Source: an uncultured Caulobacteraceae bacterium (lineage in GTDB: Bacteria > Pseudomonadota > Alphaproteobacteria > Caulobacterales > TH1-2). Taken from it: DNA of 22,098 nt. The notes beneath the pieces are model-generated. The model was not told the DNA's origin and did no database searches. It saw only the letters and a list, made by a program, of their open reading frames with translations. The position numbers and the translations under genes were made by a program. This document shows, piece by piece, positions 13,707 to 20,583 of this stretch. The stretch covers positions 1 to 22,098 of the forward strand of contig CALBST010000281.1 of assembly GCA_937967425.1 (NCBI GenBank). The letters run 5' to 3'. Every line of letters begins with the position of its first letter. Position 1 is the first letter of the stretch.

Positions 13707-14039
13707 TCATGCCCTCGCCCGCTTCGCTCGAGATGTTGAAGCTGGCGCACAAGGGCGGCCTCCGCAGCAATTGTCGGTCAAAAAGCCGACGAGCGCGTTC
13801 ATCCGCGCGAAGTCGGCCGAATAGATGAGCGATCGGCTCTCGCGGCGTTGCTCGATGAGGCCGGCGCGATTGAGCGCCGCCAAGTGAAACGAGAGCGACG
13901 AAGGCGGCACATCGAGCACCTCCGCAATCTCACCTGCCGCTCGCCCTTCCGGCCCTGCTTCGACAAGCAGGCGGTAGATCGCCAGGCGATGCTCGTGAGC
14001 GAGCGCCGAGAGCGCCAGAACCGTCTCGTTTGCGTGCAT
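13707..14039 (-). CDS. arsR: ArsR-family arsenite-responsive repressor
   Basis: This regulator blocks the ars promoter until arsenite binds. The 110-aa product has the winged helix (LAHEHRLAIYRLLVEAGPEG, then PPSSLSFHLAALNRAGLIE) and a C-terminal cysteine cluster NCCGGRPC with C91, C92 and C97. Such a C-terminal triad is the arsenite site in the Acidithiobacillus-type ArsR, unlike the CxC in helix 3 of the plasmid R773 type. The start is the ATG at 14039. The gene heads the minus-strand operon arsR-arsC-aqpS-arsC. A perfect inverted repeat lies 13 bases upstream. Confidence 0.92.
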   Translation of the reverse strand: MHANETVLALSALAHEHRLAIYRLLVEAGPEGRAAGEIAEVLDVPPSSLSFHLAALNRAGLIEQRRESRSLIYSADFARMNALVGFLTDNCCGGRPCAPASTSRAKRARA

Positions 14040-14051
14040 TCGATCTTTCTA

Positions 14052-14065
14052 CTATTATCGAATAG
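14052..14065. promoter_or_regulatory. inverted repeat, probable ArsR operator, next to a TTGACG -35 element
   Basis: CTATT-ATCG-AATAG is a perfect inverted repeat in the gap between arsR and the divergent ATP-grasp gene. On the minus strand, TTGACG (14073-14068) precedes it, so the repeat lies in the spacer of the ars promoter, where repressor binding would block polymerase. The -10 element is not clear. The same TTGAC...CACTATT combination recurs before the hydrolase operon. Confidence 0.62.
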
Positions 14066-14125
14066 TGCGTCAAGCGTGATACGCGAACAAGGCCGCAAGC
14101 GGCGCACCCGCGGAGTTTCATTGGC

Positions 14126-15409
14126 ATGAGCAGCACACTCGACCTTGCGGCGGCCGAGGACCGACTGGCGGCCGCCCAGCTCAATCGCGAATGCTTTTGC
14201 CTGACGCTGGATCGGCCGGCGCTTGACGATGCGTTACGCGCCGCCTCCGGCGACGCCAATTTCGCCGACCTCATCGCCGCGCGGCCACATCTTTATTCGC
14301 ATGCGCCGGTGTTTCTTCCCAAGAGCGATGGGGCGGCGATGCAAGCGATCGTGACCGCGCTTGAAGCGGCCGCCAAGCTTCCAGGCTACCAGAGCGCCAC
14401 GCTGGCTTGGGCGCCCGAGACCGCACGGCCCGACTTTGGTCCGCGCGGGGCATTCATGGGCTATGATTTCCACGTGGGCGACGAAGGCCCCAAGCTGATC
14501 GAGGTCAACACCAATGCCGGCGGCGCCTTCCTCAATGCGTTTTTGGCGCGCGCACAGATCGCATGCTGTAGCGAAGTGGAGCGCGCATTGGCGCGGGAAG
14601 CGCTCGCCGCGTTCGAGCCATCCGTCATCGCCATGTTCGAAGCCGAGTGGCGCACGCAGCGCCAAGACGCTCGCTTGCAGACCATCGCCATCGTCGATGA
14701 CGCGCCAGAGAGCCAATATCTCTATCCCGAATTCCTGCTCGCCAAGGCGCTCTTTGAAGGGAGCGGGTATCAAACCTTCATCGCTGATCCGCGCACCCTT
14801 CGCTATGAAGACGGCGCGCTGTTGGCAGACGGCCGCCGGATTGACTTGGTCTACAATCGCCTAGTCGACTTCGCGCTGGCCGCGCCCGAAAGCGCGAGCC
14901 TTCGGGCCGCCTATCTTGACGGCGCCGTTGTGCTCACGCCCAACGCGCGCAACCATGCGCTCCACGCGGACAAGCGCAACCTGACGCTGCTCTCGGATCG
15001 GGATCAATTGCGCGGCTGGGGCCTTGCAGAACCGGAGCTAGAGGCGCTCGCCGGCCTGCCTTGCGCTCAGCACGTGACCGACGCCAACGCATCAGTGCTT
15101 TGGTCGGAGCGCAGGCGCCTCTTCTTCAAGCCGGCGTCCGGTCACGGCGGCAAGGCGGTCTATCGGGGCGACAAGCTGACGACGAGTGCGTGGGAGACGA
15201 TTCGGCGCGGCGACTATATTGCGCAGGAGTTCGCCCCGCCGAGCGAGCGCACCATTCTCGTCGACGGCGAGCGCGTGCAGCGCAAGCTGGATGTGCGACT
15301 CTACACCTACGCCGGGAAAACGCTGCTGGCCGCAGCCCGGCTCTATCAAGGGCAGACGACGAATTTCCGCACGCCAGGCGGCGGCTTCGCGCCAGTGTTT
15401 TTCATCTGA
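14126..15409 (+). CDS. ATP-grasp-like ligase family protein, ars cassette
   Basis: The 427-aa product resembles ATP-grasp enzymes, which join a carboxylate to an amine or thiol through an acyl-phosphate. Motifs seen are KLIEVNTNAGGAF (E126, N128), FFKPASGHGGKAVYRG (K335 and a glycine-rich loop), GDYIAQEF and RKLDVRLYTYAGKTLLAAAR (D389, R391, R405), then GQTTNF near the end. The E-x-N motif occurs before the lysine and glycine loop, which suggests a permuted or duplicated arrangement. The substrate is unknown; a glutathione- or peptide-like thiol product would fit its neighbours but is a guess. The ATG at 14126 has GGAG 13 bases upstream. It is divergent from arsR and shares the control region. 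Confidence 0.68.
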   Translation: MSSTLDLAAAEDRLAAAQLNRECFCLTLDRPALDDALRAASGDANFADLIAARPHLYSHAPVFLPKSDGAAMQAIVTALEAAAKLPGYQSATLAWAPETARPDFGPRGAFMGYDFHVGDEGPKLIEVNTNAGGAFLNAFLARAQIACCSEVERALAREALAAFEPSVIAMFEAEWRTQRQDARLQTIAIVDDAPESQYLYPEFLLAKALFEGSGYQTFIADPRTLRYEDGALLADGRRIDLVYNRLVDFALAAPESASLRAAYLDGAVVLTPNARNHALHADKRNLTLLSDRDQLRGWGLAEPELEALAGLPCAQHVTDANASVLWSERRRLFFKPASGHGGKAVYRGDKLTTSAWETIRRGDYIAQEFAPPSERTILVDGERVQRKLDVRLYTYAGKTLLAAARLYQGQTTNFRTPGGGFAPVFFI

Positions 15410-15429
15410 ACACTGTGGGGCGTCTCATC

Positions 15430-15459
15430 TTGATATGTGCGCCTCCCTGCACGTAATAT
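15430..15459 (+). promoter_or_regulatory. promoter of the second arsR-type gene, probably leaderless
   Basis: TTGATA (15430-15435) and TAATAT (15454-15459) are separated by 18 bases and match the sigma-70 consensus well. The start codon at 15466 is only six bases past the -10 box, so transcription would begin at or about the A of ATG and the mRNA would lack a leader. The spacer holds GTGC-N8-GCAC (15437-15452), a candidate operator for the encoded repressor. Confidence 0.62.
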
Positions 15460-15465
15460 GCGCGC

Positions 15466-15822
15466 ATGAAAAAGCCCTCTCGCACGGCCGCCGCGAACGC
15501 GTGTCTTGCCGTCCTCGACGCAGATTTCTTCAAGGCGTTCTGCGAGCCGGCGCGCCTCGAAGTCGTGCGCCAGATGATCAAACTTGGTCGCGCCGATATT
15601 GGCGAGATCGCGGACGGGCTGCCCCAGGACCGCTCCGTTGTGTCGCGTCATCTCCAGGTGTTGGAGCAAGCGGGCATTGCCGCGTCCAGCAAGGAAGGCC
15701 GGCGGGTGTTCTATGAACTCGACGGTCCGGTCATCATGATGAAGCTCGCCGCCATAACGGATGCGTTTACTCCCCTCGTCGCTACCTGCTGCCCAGGGCC
15801 CAAGCGAAAGGTTCGGAGCTAG
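15466..15822 (+). CDS. second ArsR/SmtB-family regulator
   Basis: The 118-aa product is a metal- or metalloid-type winged-helix repressor. The DNA-binding part is FKAFCEPARLEVVRQMIKLG and then DRSVVSRHLQVLEQAGIAAS. Cysteines lie at the N-terminus (C13), in the first helix (C26) and as a CCPG pair near the C-terminus, so it may sense arsenite, methylarsenite or another thiol-reactive ligand. It shares little beyond the fold with the arsR at 13707. No ribosome binding site is visible, which fits the leaderless promoter directly upstream. It is convergent with the glutathione transferase gene, 15 bases away. The regulated genes are probably its own and perhaps its neighbours. Confidence 0.85.
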   Translation: MKKPSRTAAANACLAVLDADFFKAFCEPARLEVVRQMIKLGRADIGEIADGLPQDRSVVSRHLQVLEQAGIAASSKEGRRVFYELDGPVIMMKLAAITDAFTPLVATCCPGPKRKVRS

Positions 15823-15837
15823 CTGCGAACGAAACGG

Positions 15838-16464
15838 TCAGCGCCCCATTGCTAAACCTCGCTGCACGGCGCCCCGCGCGTTCACCTCAGCAAACCAGCG
15901 CCGAATGTGGGGCGTGTCGCCCACCAAGTCCGGCCGGGCCTTCGCTATCGGTTCAAGCGCTACCCTAATCCAAGGGAACACCGCGATGTCGGCAATGGAA
16001 TAGTCGCCGGCGAGGAACGCTTCTTCGGAAAGCCGTTTGTCCAGCACGTGCAGCAAACGCGCCGTCTCGGTCGAAAAACGCTCGATGGCGTGTGCGCATG
16101 TCTCGGGCGCTTTGCTGGTGAAATGGTGCGCTTGGCCAAACATCGGGCCGACATTGGCCACCTGCCAAGCCGTCCAGCTCATGCACGCCGCGCGCCCGCG
16201 AGCGTCCTTCGGAATCAACTTTCCGAACTTCTCAGCCAAATAAATGAGAATGGCCGCTGACTCAAAGACGATGACCGGCTCTGGCGCGTCATGATCGACA
16301 ATAGCTGGAATCTTCGCGTTGGGGTTGATGCGGGTGAAGTCCGCGTCGAACTGCTCGCCTTTGCCGATGTCGATCATGTGCGTCTCGTAGCGCGCGGCGC
16401 ACTCTTCCAGCATGATCGATATCTTGCGACCGTTCGGCGTCCTCGCCGCATAGAACTCGATCAC
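15838..16464 (-). CDS. glutathione S-transferase family protein (YfcG/YghU-like)
   Basis: The 208-aa product has an N-terminal thioredoxin-like domain starting MIEFYAARTPNGRKISIMLE and a helical C-terminal domain. The TPNGRK box (T9, N11) is the signature of the Nu-class transferases such as YfcG and YghU, which act as glutathione-dependent disulfide reductases rather than classical transferases. NPNAKIPAIVD (cis-proline) and FESAAILIYLAEKF (E/S glutathione-binding turn) are intact. The start overlaps the hydrolase stop (ATGA), so the two genes form an operon. A role in thiol defence beside arsenate reduction is plausible; the exact substrate is not shown. Confidence 0.88.
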   Translation of the reverse strand: MIEFYAARTPNGRKISIMLEECAARYETHMIDIGKGEQFDADFTRINPNAKIPAIVDHDAPEPVIVFESAAILIYLAEKFGKLIPKDARGRAACMSWTAWQVANVGPMFGQAHHFTSKAPETCAHAIERFSTETARLLHVLDKRLSEEAFLAGDYSIADIAVFPWIRVALEPIAKARPDLVGDTPHIRRWFAEVNARGAVQRGLAMGR

Positions 16465-17516
16465 GATCCCTCACCCGATGCGCGTGCTTCCGTTAGCGCC
16501 GCTTGTGCTTCATCGGAAACCGCACCGTCTTGCAGGAACGCCAGCGCAACGGCCACGTATTCCTCATCCTCTTCTTGCATGGGCATGTGCTGCGAATTGC
16601 GCAGGTAGTGAATGCCGCGCACGCCTGGAATGTCTCGCGCCAGCCTGCGTGCGAGATGGGGACCGAAATTCTCGTCGCGCTCGCCCCACAATAACAGCAC
16701 CGGCCGTTCAAAGGCGTGCATGCCGGGTAATGCCGTCATGGTGATGTCGTTGTGGCTCTCGTCCATCTGCCAACGGAAGAACCGCCGCAATCTCTGCCAA
16801 CGCTCCGGCGTGGCGATGTGCGGCTCGGTATAGGCCCGCAACACTTCGCTCGTGAGCACCGCTTCATCCTCGACCGCGATGGAGAAGATCTCGCGCTGAA
16901 TTGGTTCATACTGCAGCGCTTGATAGATGAGCGGGCTCGTGACCGGGTGCACGATCATGCGCAGATAGGGCAGTTCCGGCGTGCTTGGCCATTGGTCGTA
17001 GGCTTCAACATTGGTCAGGATGACGCGCTGGATGCGGTCTGGATCGGCCTGCATCAGCAATTGCACTGTGGCGCCGCCATGATCGTGACCGATGAAATCA
17101 GCAGACGCGATCCCGAGCGCATCCATGAGGCGGCGCACCATCTCAACATCTTGCGGCAAGCGATAGTCTTGATCGAGGCGCACGGGCGTGTCGCCTAGAC
17201 CATAGAGGTCTGGCGCGATGACGCGATAGTGCTGGGCGAGGACCGGAATGATCTCGTTCCACTCATAGGCGCTGAACGGACACCCGTGCAGGAGGATGAG
17301 CGGTGGTCCCTCGCCGATGTCGATGTAGGCGACCTGAGTATCGCCCAACGTGATCAGTTGCTTTTGCTGCGAAAAGCCGTCGTCGGTGAACTCTCCCGGC
17401 GCCACAGCCCAGCGCCCGTCGTGTGGAATGAACATACCGGCCCGCCAAGCGAGAAACGTCCAGCCGACCACCAGAACGGCAATAACGAGAGCACCCCAGA
17501 CCCAAACTCGGCGCAT
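16461..17516 (-). CDS. membrane-anchored alpha/beta hydrolase with aspartate nucleophile
   Basis: The 351-aa product has one N-terminal membrane segment (VWVWGALVIAVLVVGWTFLA, 4-23) and an alpha/beta-hydrolase domain in the remainder. The oxyanion-hole block is LLHGCPFSAYEW (77-78 HG), the nucleophile elbow is FIGHDHGG with D145 as nucleophile, and the catalytic His is in NSQHMPMQEE near residue 320. An Asp nucleophile points to the epoxide hydrolase/haloalkane or fluoroacetate dehalogenase branch rather than to serine esterases. The domain lies most likely outside the inner membrane face. ATG at 17516 has AAGGA eight bases upstream. Its stop overlaps the glutathione transferase start. Substrate is unknown. 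Confidence 0.85.
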   Translation of the reverse strand: MRRVWVWGALVIAVLVVGWTFLAWRAGMFIPHDGRWAVAPGEFTDDGFSQQKQLITLGDTQVAYIDIGEGPPLILLHGCPFSAYEWNEIIPVLAQHYRVIAPDLYGLGDTPVRLDQDYRLPQDVEMVRRLMDALGIASADFIGHDHGGATVQLLMQADPDRIQRVILTNVEAYDQWPSTPELPYLRMIVHPVTSPLIYQALQYEPIQREIFSIAVEDEAVLTSEVLRAYTEPHIATPERWQRLRRFFRWQMDESHNDITMTALPGMHAFERPVLLLWGERDENFGPHLARRLARDIPGVRGIHYLRNSQHMPMQEEDEEYVAVALAFLQDGAVSDEAQAALTEARASGEGS

Positions 17517-17543
17517 CTTAAAATCCTTGTGTGTGCATCACGG

Positions 17544-17577
17544 TGCATATATGCATACGCCAAATAGTGCGTGTCAA
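17544..17577 (-). promoter_or_regulatory. probable promoter with 12-bp palindrome before the hydrolase operon
   Basis: On the minus strand, TTGACA (17577-17572) is a perfect -35 box, followed after two bases by GCACTATT as in the ars promoter. TGCATATATGCA (17544-17555) is a perfect palindrome at the -10 position, where CATATA or TATATG could serve as the -10 box. A regulator that covers the palindrome would shut off the hydrolase-GST operon. Confidence 0.55.
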
Positions 17578-17587
17578 CGGCGGCGTG

Positions 17588-18145
17588 ATGAGAACGCCGT
17601 TCGAGCGCCGAAAGGGTTTTTCAGTGCATGGTGAAACGACAGAGGTCGCTGGCCTGATCATTCATTCGGATGATCCGCTCTTCCTGAGCGTCGTCGGCGC
17701 TCATGTCGCTTCTGGTCTTGTTGCGGTGACGGCTGGGCTTGTTGCCATGTTCTCGCCAAAGCGACGCGGCCGGCACTCGCGGTGGGGAAATGTTTATTTC
17801 TGGGCCATCGTCGCGGTCTTCGCATCCGCGGCATTGTTAGCGTCGCTGCGCGGCCCCGAGGACGTTCATCTGTTTCTCTTGGGTGCGCTTGCCTTCGCCG
17901 CCGCCTGGGTGGGCCGCTCGGCTCGTCGGGGGCGCTGGCGCAATTCGCTACGAGTGCATCTGGCGGGGATGGGCGTTTCCTACATCCTCATGCTGACGGC
18001 GTTTTATGTTGAAACCGGCGATCAGCTTCCGCTCTGGAAGGAGCTGCCGCCGATCCTCTACTGGATATTACCTGCGGCGGTTGGACTTCCCTTCATCGTG
18101 CATGCGCTTTTCTGGCATCCGCTGGTGCGGCGATTGGGAAGGTAG
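17588..18145 (+). CDS. multi-pass membrane protein, DUF2306-like
   Basis: The 185-aa product has four or five membrane spans. SVVGAHVASGLVAVTAGLVA and then GNVYFWAIVAVFASAALLAS open the membrane part, and LGALAFAAAWVG, LAGMGVSYILMLTAFYVE and ILPAAVGLPFIVHALFW follow. A histidine in the first span and SPKRRGRHSRWG in the first loop recall DUF2306-type proteins, some of which look haem- or quinone-linked; that link is tentative. The ATG at 17588 is chosen because the upstream extension reads through the hydrolase promoter. It is divergent from the hydrolase operon. Function is unknown. Confidence 0.65.
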   Translation: MRTPFERRKGFSVHGETTEVAGLIIHSDDPLFLSVVGAHVASGLVAVTAGLVAMFSPKRRGRHSRWGNVYFWAIVAVFASAALLASLRGPEDVHLFLLGALAFAAAWVGRSARRGRWRNSLRVHLAGMGVSYILMLTAFYVETGDQLPLWKELPPILYWILPAAVGLPFIVHALFWHPLVRRLGR

Positions 18146-18403
18146 TCCCAGTTTGCCCCGTTGGTCTTCAACTTGCGGACGTCGATTTCGGCGAATAGCA
18201 GGCCTTGTGTCGCGGATCGAAGCCCGAAAGGTAGAGACGCGCCATTCCTTCAAGGCGCCCGCGGCTCGGTGCGAACCAAGAGGCCTAGCCGCGGCTAGCG
18301 CGGCGACACCAGTCCCGACTAACCGCCTCGATGAGAACCTGCTTTGCCATCGTGGCATCCGAGCGCTTTGCCGTTTCCCAAATCGAACGCTATCGAGTGA
18401 CGG
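18146..18403. other. gap with gene remnants and a 14-bp palindrome
   Basis: No intact gene is present. On the minus strand, short protein-like pieces such as GLLFAEIDVRKLKTNGANWD occur without a continuous frame, so an old gene may have decayed here. CTAGCCGCGGCTAG (18285-18298) is a perfect palindrome. The SRPBCC gene stop is at 18404. Confidence 0.45.
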
Positions 18404-18799
18404 CTAGCGAGATTCAAGAATGCTCTTCAACACGCCGAGATCCTTGCGGACCGTGTTTGCGTCGCGCTCGAAAGCTGCGTCGTCCATTTGAGACAAGCGC
18501 AGGAGCGTGAGGCTGATTTCAGCGCCCTCGTCATTGGCAATGACGCGAAGCGGGATGTAAATCTCCTGGCCGTCGGGAAGCGTCACCCAATGGTCCAAGA
18601 CGCCGTATGCGTTGGGTTCGCTGAAGCGGACCTTGGCTTTGCCTTCAGGCGTGTCGGCGATCCATTGCTCGCCTTCCTTGTGCAGCGTGGTGGCGAGACC
18701 GCTGGCCCACTGCATGAAATTCTCAGGGACGTGTGCGAAGGCGTAGACCTCCGCGAGAGGCTTGTTGATCGACACGCTGATCGTGCGGGAGGGAAACAT
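18404..18799 (-). CDS. SRPBCC-superfamily (START-like) protein
   Basis: The 131-aa product fits the helix-grip fold used by polyketide cyclases, Bet v1 and related ligand-binding proteins. It begins with the typical strand SRTISVSINKPLAEVYAFA, continues with HVPENFMQWASGL and ends in a long C-terminal helix (DAAFERDANTVRKDLGVLKS). The ATG at 18799 has AAAGGA eight bases upstream, which rules against the longer frame from 18856. It probably binds or modifies a small hydrophobic ligand; which one cannot be read from the sequence. It is the last gene before the right long repeat. Confidence 0.78.
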   Translation of the reverse strand: MFPSRTISVSINKPLAEVYAFAHVPENFMQWASGLATTLHKEGEQWIADTPEGKAKVRFSEPNAYGVLDHWVTLPDGQEIYIPLRVIANDEGAEISLTLLRLSQMDDAAFERDANTVRKDLGVLKSILESR

Positions 18800-19177
18800 G
18801 GCGGTTTTCCTTTCACTTGAGCGTGCCCGCCTGGGCGCCCATTCTATGCCATACAAGCGACTTGGCGATCACCGTTTTTGCATGCCGTTTGAGGCGCTGT
18901 TTACGACCGAGTGCCATCGTGCGCGCGCGCATCAAGCGGCAAGGCGCTTGACCCGCCCTGCGCGCGATGGCCGGTTCGTTGGCGTCGGGACGCGGAGCGT
19001 CCCTTCATGATGTTCGACCTCGCCCTACTCGGGCGGAGGTCGAACACGGAGCAGCCGAGGTGAGACGCAAGCAGCGCGAAAAGCCCCGTCAGCCGGAACA
19101 ATGTCCGGCCGCCTGCGCCTAGGGGTTCATAGACGGCAATCGAGCGCTTCACCCCAGCGGTGCAGTCCCAGGAGCTA
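18800..19177. other. gene-free stretch before the trb operon, holding the right long repeat
   Basis: I see no credible gene. The stretch holds the right copy of the long direct repeat (18911-19051), a small hairpin CCGGA-ACAATG-TCCGG (19093-19108) and GC-rich filler. It separates the cassette from the end of the trb operon, whose last gene stops at 19178; transcription ending of that operon may occur at the hairpins. Confidence 0.6.
18911..19051 (+). repeat. right copy of the ~150-bp direct repeat bounding the ars cassette
   Basis: This copy matches 11807-11961 in the same orientation. The hairpin GGGACGC-GGA-GCGTCCC (18985-19001) is identical. The following long stem (19010-19043) pairs GTTCGACCTCGCCC with GGGCGGAGGTCGAAC and keeps pairing despite base differences from the left copy, as if the structure itself were conserved. 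About 7.1 kb separates corresponding positions of the two copies. Confidence 0.75.
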
Positions 19178-19489
19178 TTAGTCGAAGAGGTCGCGTTGCG
19201 GTGCACGCGGTGGGGGCTTGGCGCTTGACGTCGCGGGCTTAGCGGCGCGCAGGCGCTTGAGCTTTCGCTCCGCCTCTCGATTGCGCTCGAATACGCCGCG
19301 GCCCTTGAACTTGAGCAAGGCGTCTTCCAGCTGATCGAGGTCGGCCTTCCTCCAGAACACGGCGCCTTGAACAATCACCGGCGGCGGAAAGCCTTCAAGC
19401 TTGCTTGAGCGCGCACGCCAGAGGGTGGTGATGCTCACGCAGAGTTCGTCGGCCACCGCTTTCTGTGGAATGAGGTCCTTCCGCCTCAC
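19178..19489 (-). CDS. AlpA-like helix-turn-helix protein at the end of the trb operon
   Basis: The 103-aa product has an N-terminal DNA-binding part of the AlpA/MerR-like kind: IPQKAVADELCVSITTLWRA, then PPPVIVQGAVFWRKADLDQL as wing and second helix. The remainder is a basic, alanine/proline-rich tail with DLFD at the end. Its ATG overlaps the trbI stop (ATGA), so it is translated with the transfer genes. Proteins like this act as excisionases or as transcription factors of mobile elements; which applies here is not shown. Confidence 0.72.
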   Translation of the reverse strand: MRRKDLIPQKAVADELCVSITTLWRARSSKLEGFPPPVIVQGAVFWRKADLDQLEDALLKFKGRGVFERNREAERKLKRLRAAKPATSSAKPPPRAPQRDLFD

Positions 19490-20583
19490 GGCGTGCGCGG
19501 CGCGAGGTAGGGTCTGAGTTCGATGTCGCGTGTCACCAGCACGCGCACGGGCGTGCCGGCGCGGACGCGCAAGGTTGGGCGTACTTCAAGTTCACGGTCA
19601 ACGATGCGGGCGCCGGTCTGGGCAGATTGCTGAGCGGCGGCGTCGCCGACACTTTGCGATAGCGAGTTGCTGTTCTCGTCGTCATCCTCCGCTTCGTTGG
19701 CGACGACGCTGATGATGGCAGAGAGACCGATAGCAATTCCAAGCCGGCCGAGATGATTATCCGTGCGATCAGTGAGGCCCGACGCCCCGCCGGGATCTGT
19801 CGCATTCATCTCCTGCAGGTTGATGGACCAGCCATTCGGCAGGATGAGGCGATTCCAAACCAACAGCAGACGACGATCGCCATAGCGTGTGCCGTTTGTA
19901 TAAGTGCCGATGAGCCGCGATCCTTGCGGGATGAGGAGATGCTGACCTGTCACCGTGTCGTACACCGGTGCGGTGACTTGCGCGATGATGCGCCCTGGCA
20001 GATCAGAATTGAGTGCGGTGACCAGCGCCGCAGGGATGACATCGCCAGCCTTGATCTCATAGCGCGAGCCCGGCGGCGTGAGACGCGCATTCAACCGCGC
20101 GTCCGAGTCTTCGCTGGCGTTATCTCCATCAGCACGAGTGAAAAGGATCGGGGATGTCCGCGCTACGGCTTGAGGATCAGGCGCCGGCGCGGCGGTAGAG
20201 GCGCCTGCGCCTCCATTGGAGCTGTTCGCCCAGGCAGGATCGCGCGGCGGCTGAAGCTCCGCGGTGTCTTCGGAAGTTATTTCCAGGTCGGGATCAGTTA
20301 AATCATGGGCGCCCGGGAGATCGTGAGCGCCGTACTGGTCGCTGGCGCCCTGGATGGATTCCGGCGGGCCGCCTGAAGCAGCGACCTGCTGGGCTTCCGC
20401 CGCGCGACGATCGGGACGTTCAGACAACCCGTTGACCAGCGCGAACGCGACTATAGCGCCAGCGAGCAACATGCCCGCGACCAGCACCTTGCGCGATAGC
20501 CGTCGCGGTGAAGGCGGCTTTGCACGGATGGCTAAGTTCGGCGGCGCCTCTGTTGGGGGCGTGATGTGAGCGGTAGCGCTCAT
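19486..20583 (-). CDS. trbI: conjugal transfer protein TrbI (VirB10-like)
   Basis: TrbI spans both membranes and forms the core channel of the P-type type IV secretion system together with TrbG and TrbF. The 365-aa product has a short cytoplasmic N-terminus, one membrane segment (VLVAGMLLAGAIVAFALVNG, 33-52), a proline- and aspartate-rich periplasmic linker (about 55-170) and a C-terminal VirB10 beta-barrel domain with YEIKAGDVIPAALVTALNSD and LLIPQGSRLIGTYTNGTRYG. The ATG at 20583 overlaps the trbG stop; the upstream extension to 20964 lies inside trbG in another frame. The gene is intact. Confidence 0.94.
   Translation of the reverse strand: MSATAHITPPTEAPPNLAIRAKPPSPRRLSRKVLVAGMLLAGAIVAFALVNGLSERPDRRAAEAQQVAASGGPPESIQGASDQYGAHDLPGAHDLTDPDLEITSEDTAELQPPRDPAWANSSNGGAGASTAAPAPDPQAVARTSPILFTRADGDNASEDSDARLNARLTPPGSRYEIKAGDVIPAALVTALNSDLPGRIIAQVTAPVYDTVTGQHLLIPQGSRLIGTYTNGTRYGDRRLLLVWNRLILPNGWSINLQEMNATDPGGASGLTDRTDNHLGRLGIAIGLSAIISVVANEAEDDDENSNSLSQSVGDAAAQQSAQTGARIVDRELEVRPTLRVRAGTPVRVLVTRDIELRPYLAPRTP

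Noticed and set aside
12889..13824. Plus-strand frame of 311 codons across the ars operon
   Set aside because: Antisense shadow of aqpS and arsC, both of which have intact active-site motifs.
18285..18298. Perfect palindrome CTAGCCGCGGCTAG as an operator
   Set aside because: It lies between two gene ends, far from any start codon, so no regulatory role can be supported; noted only as part of the gap.
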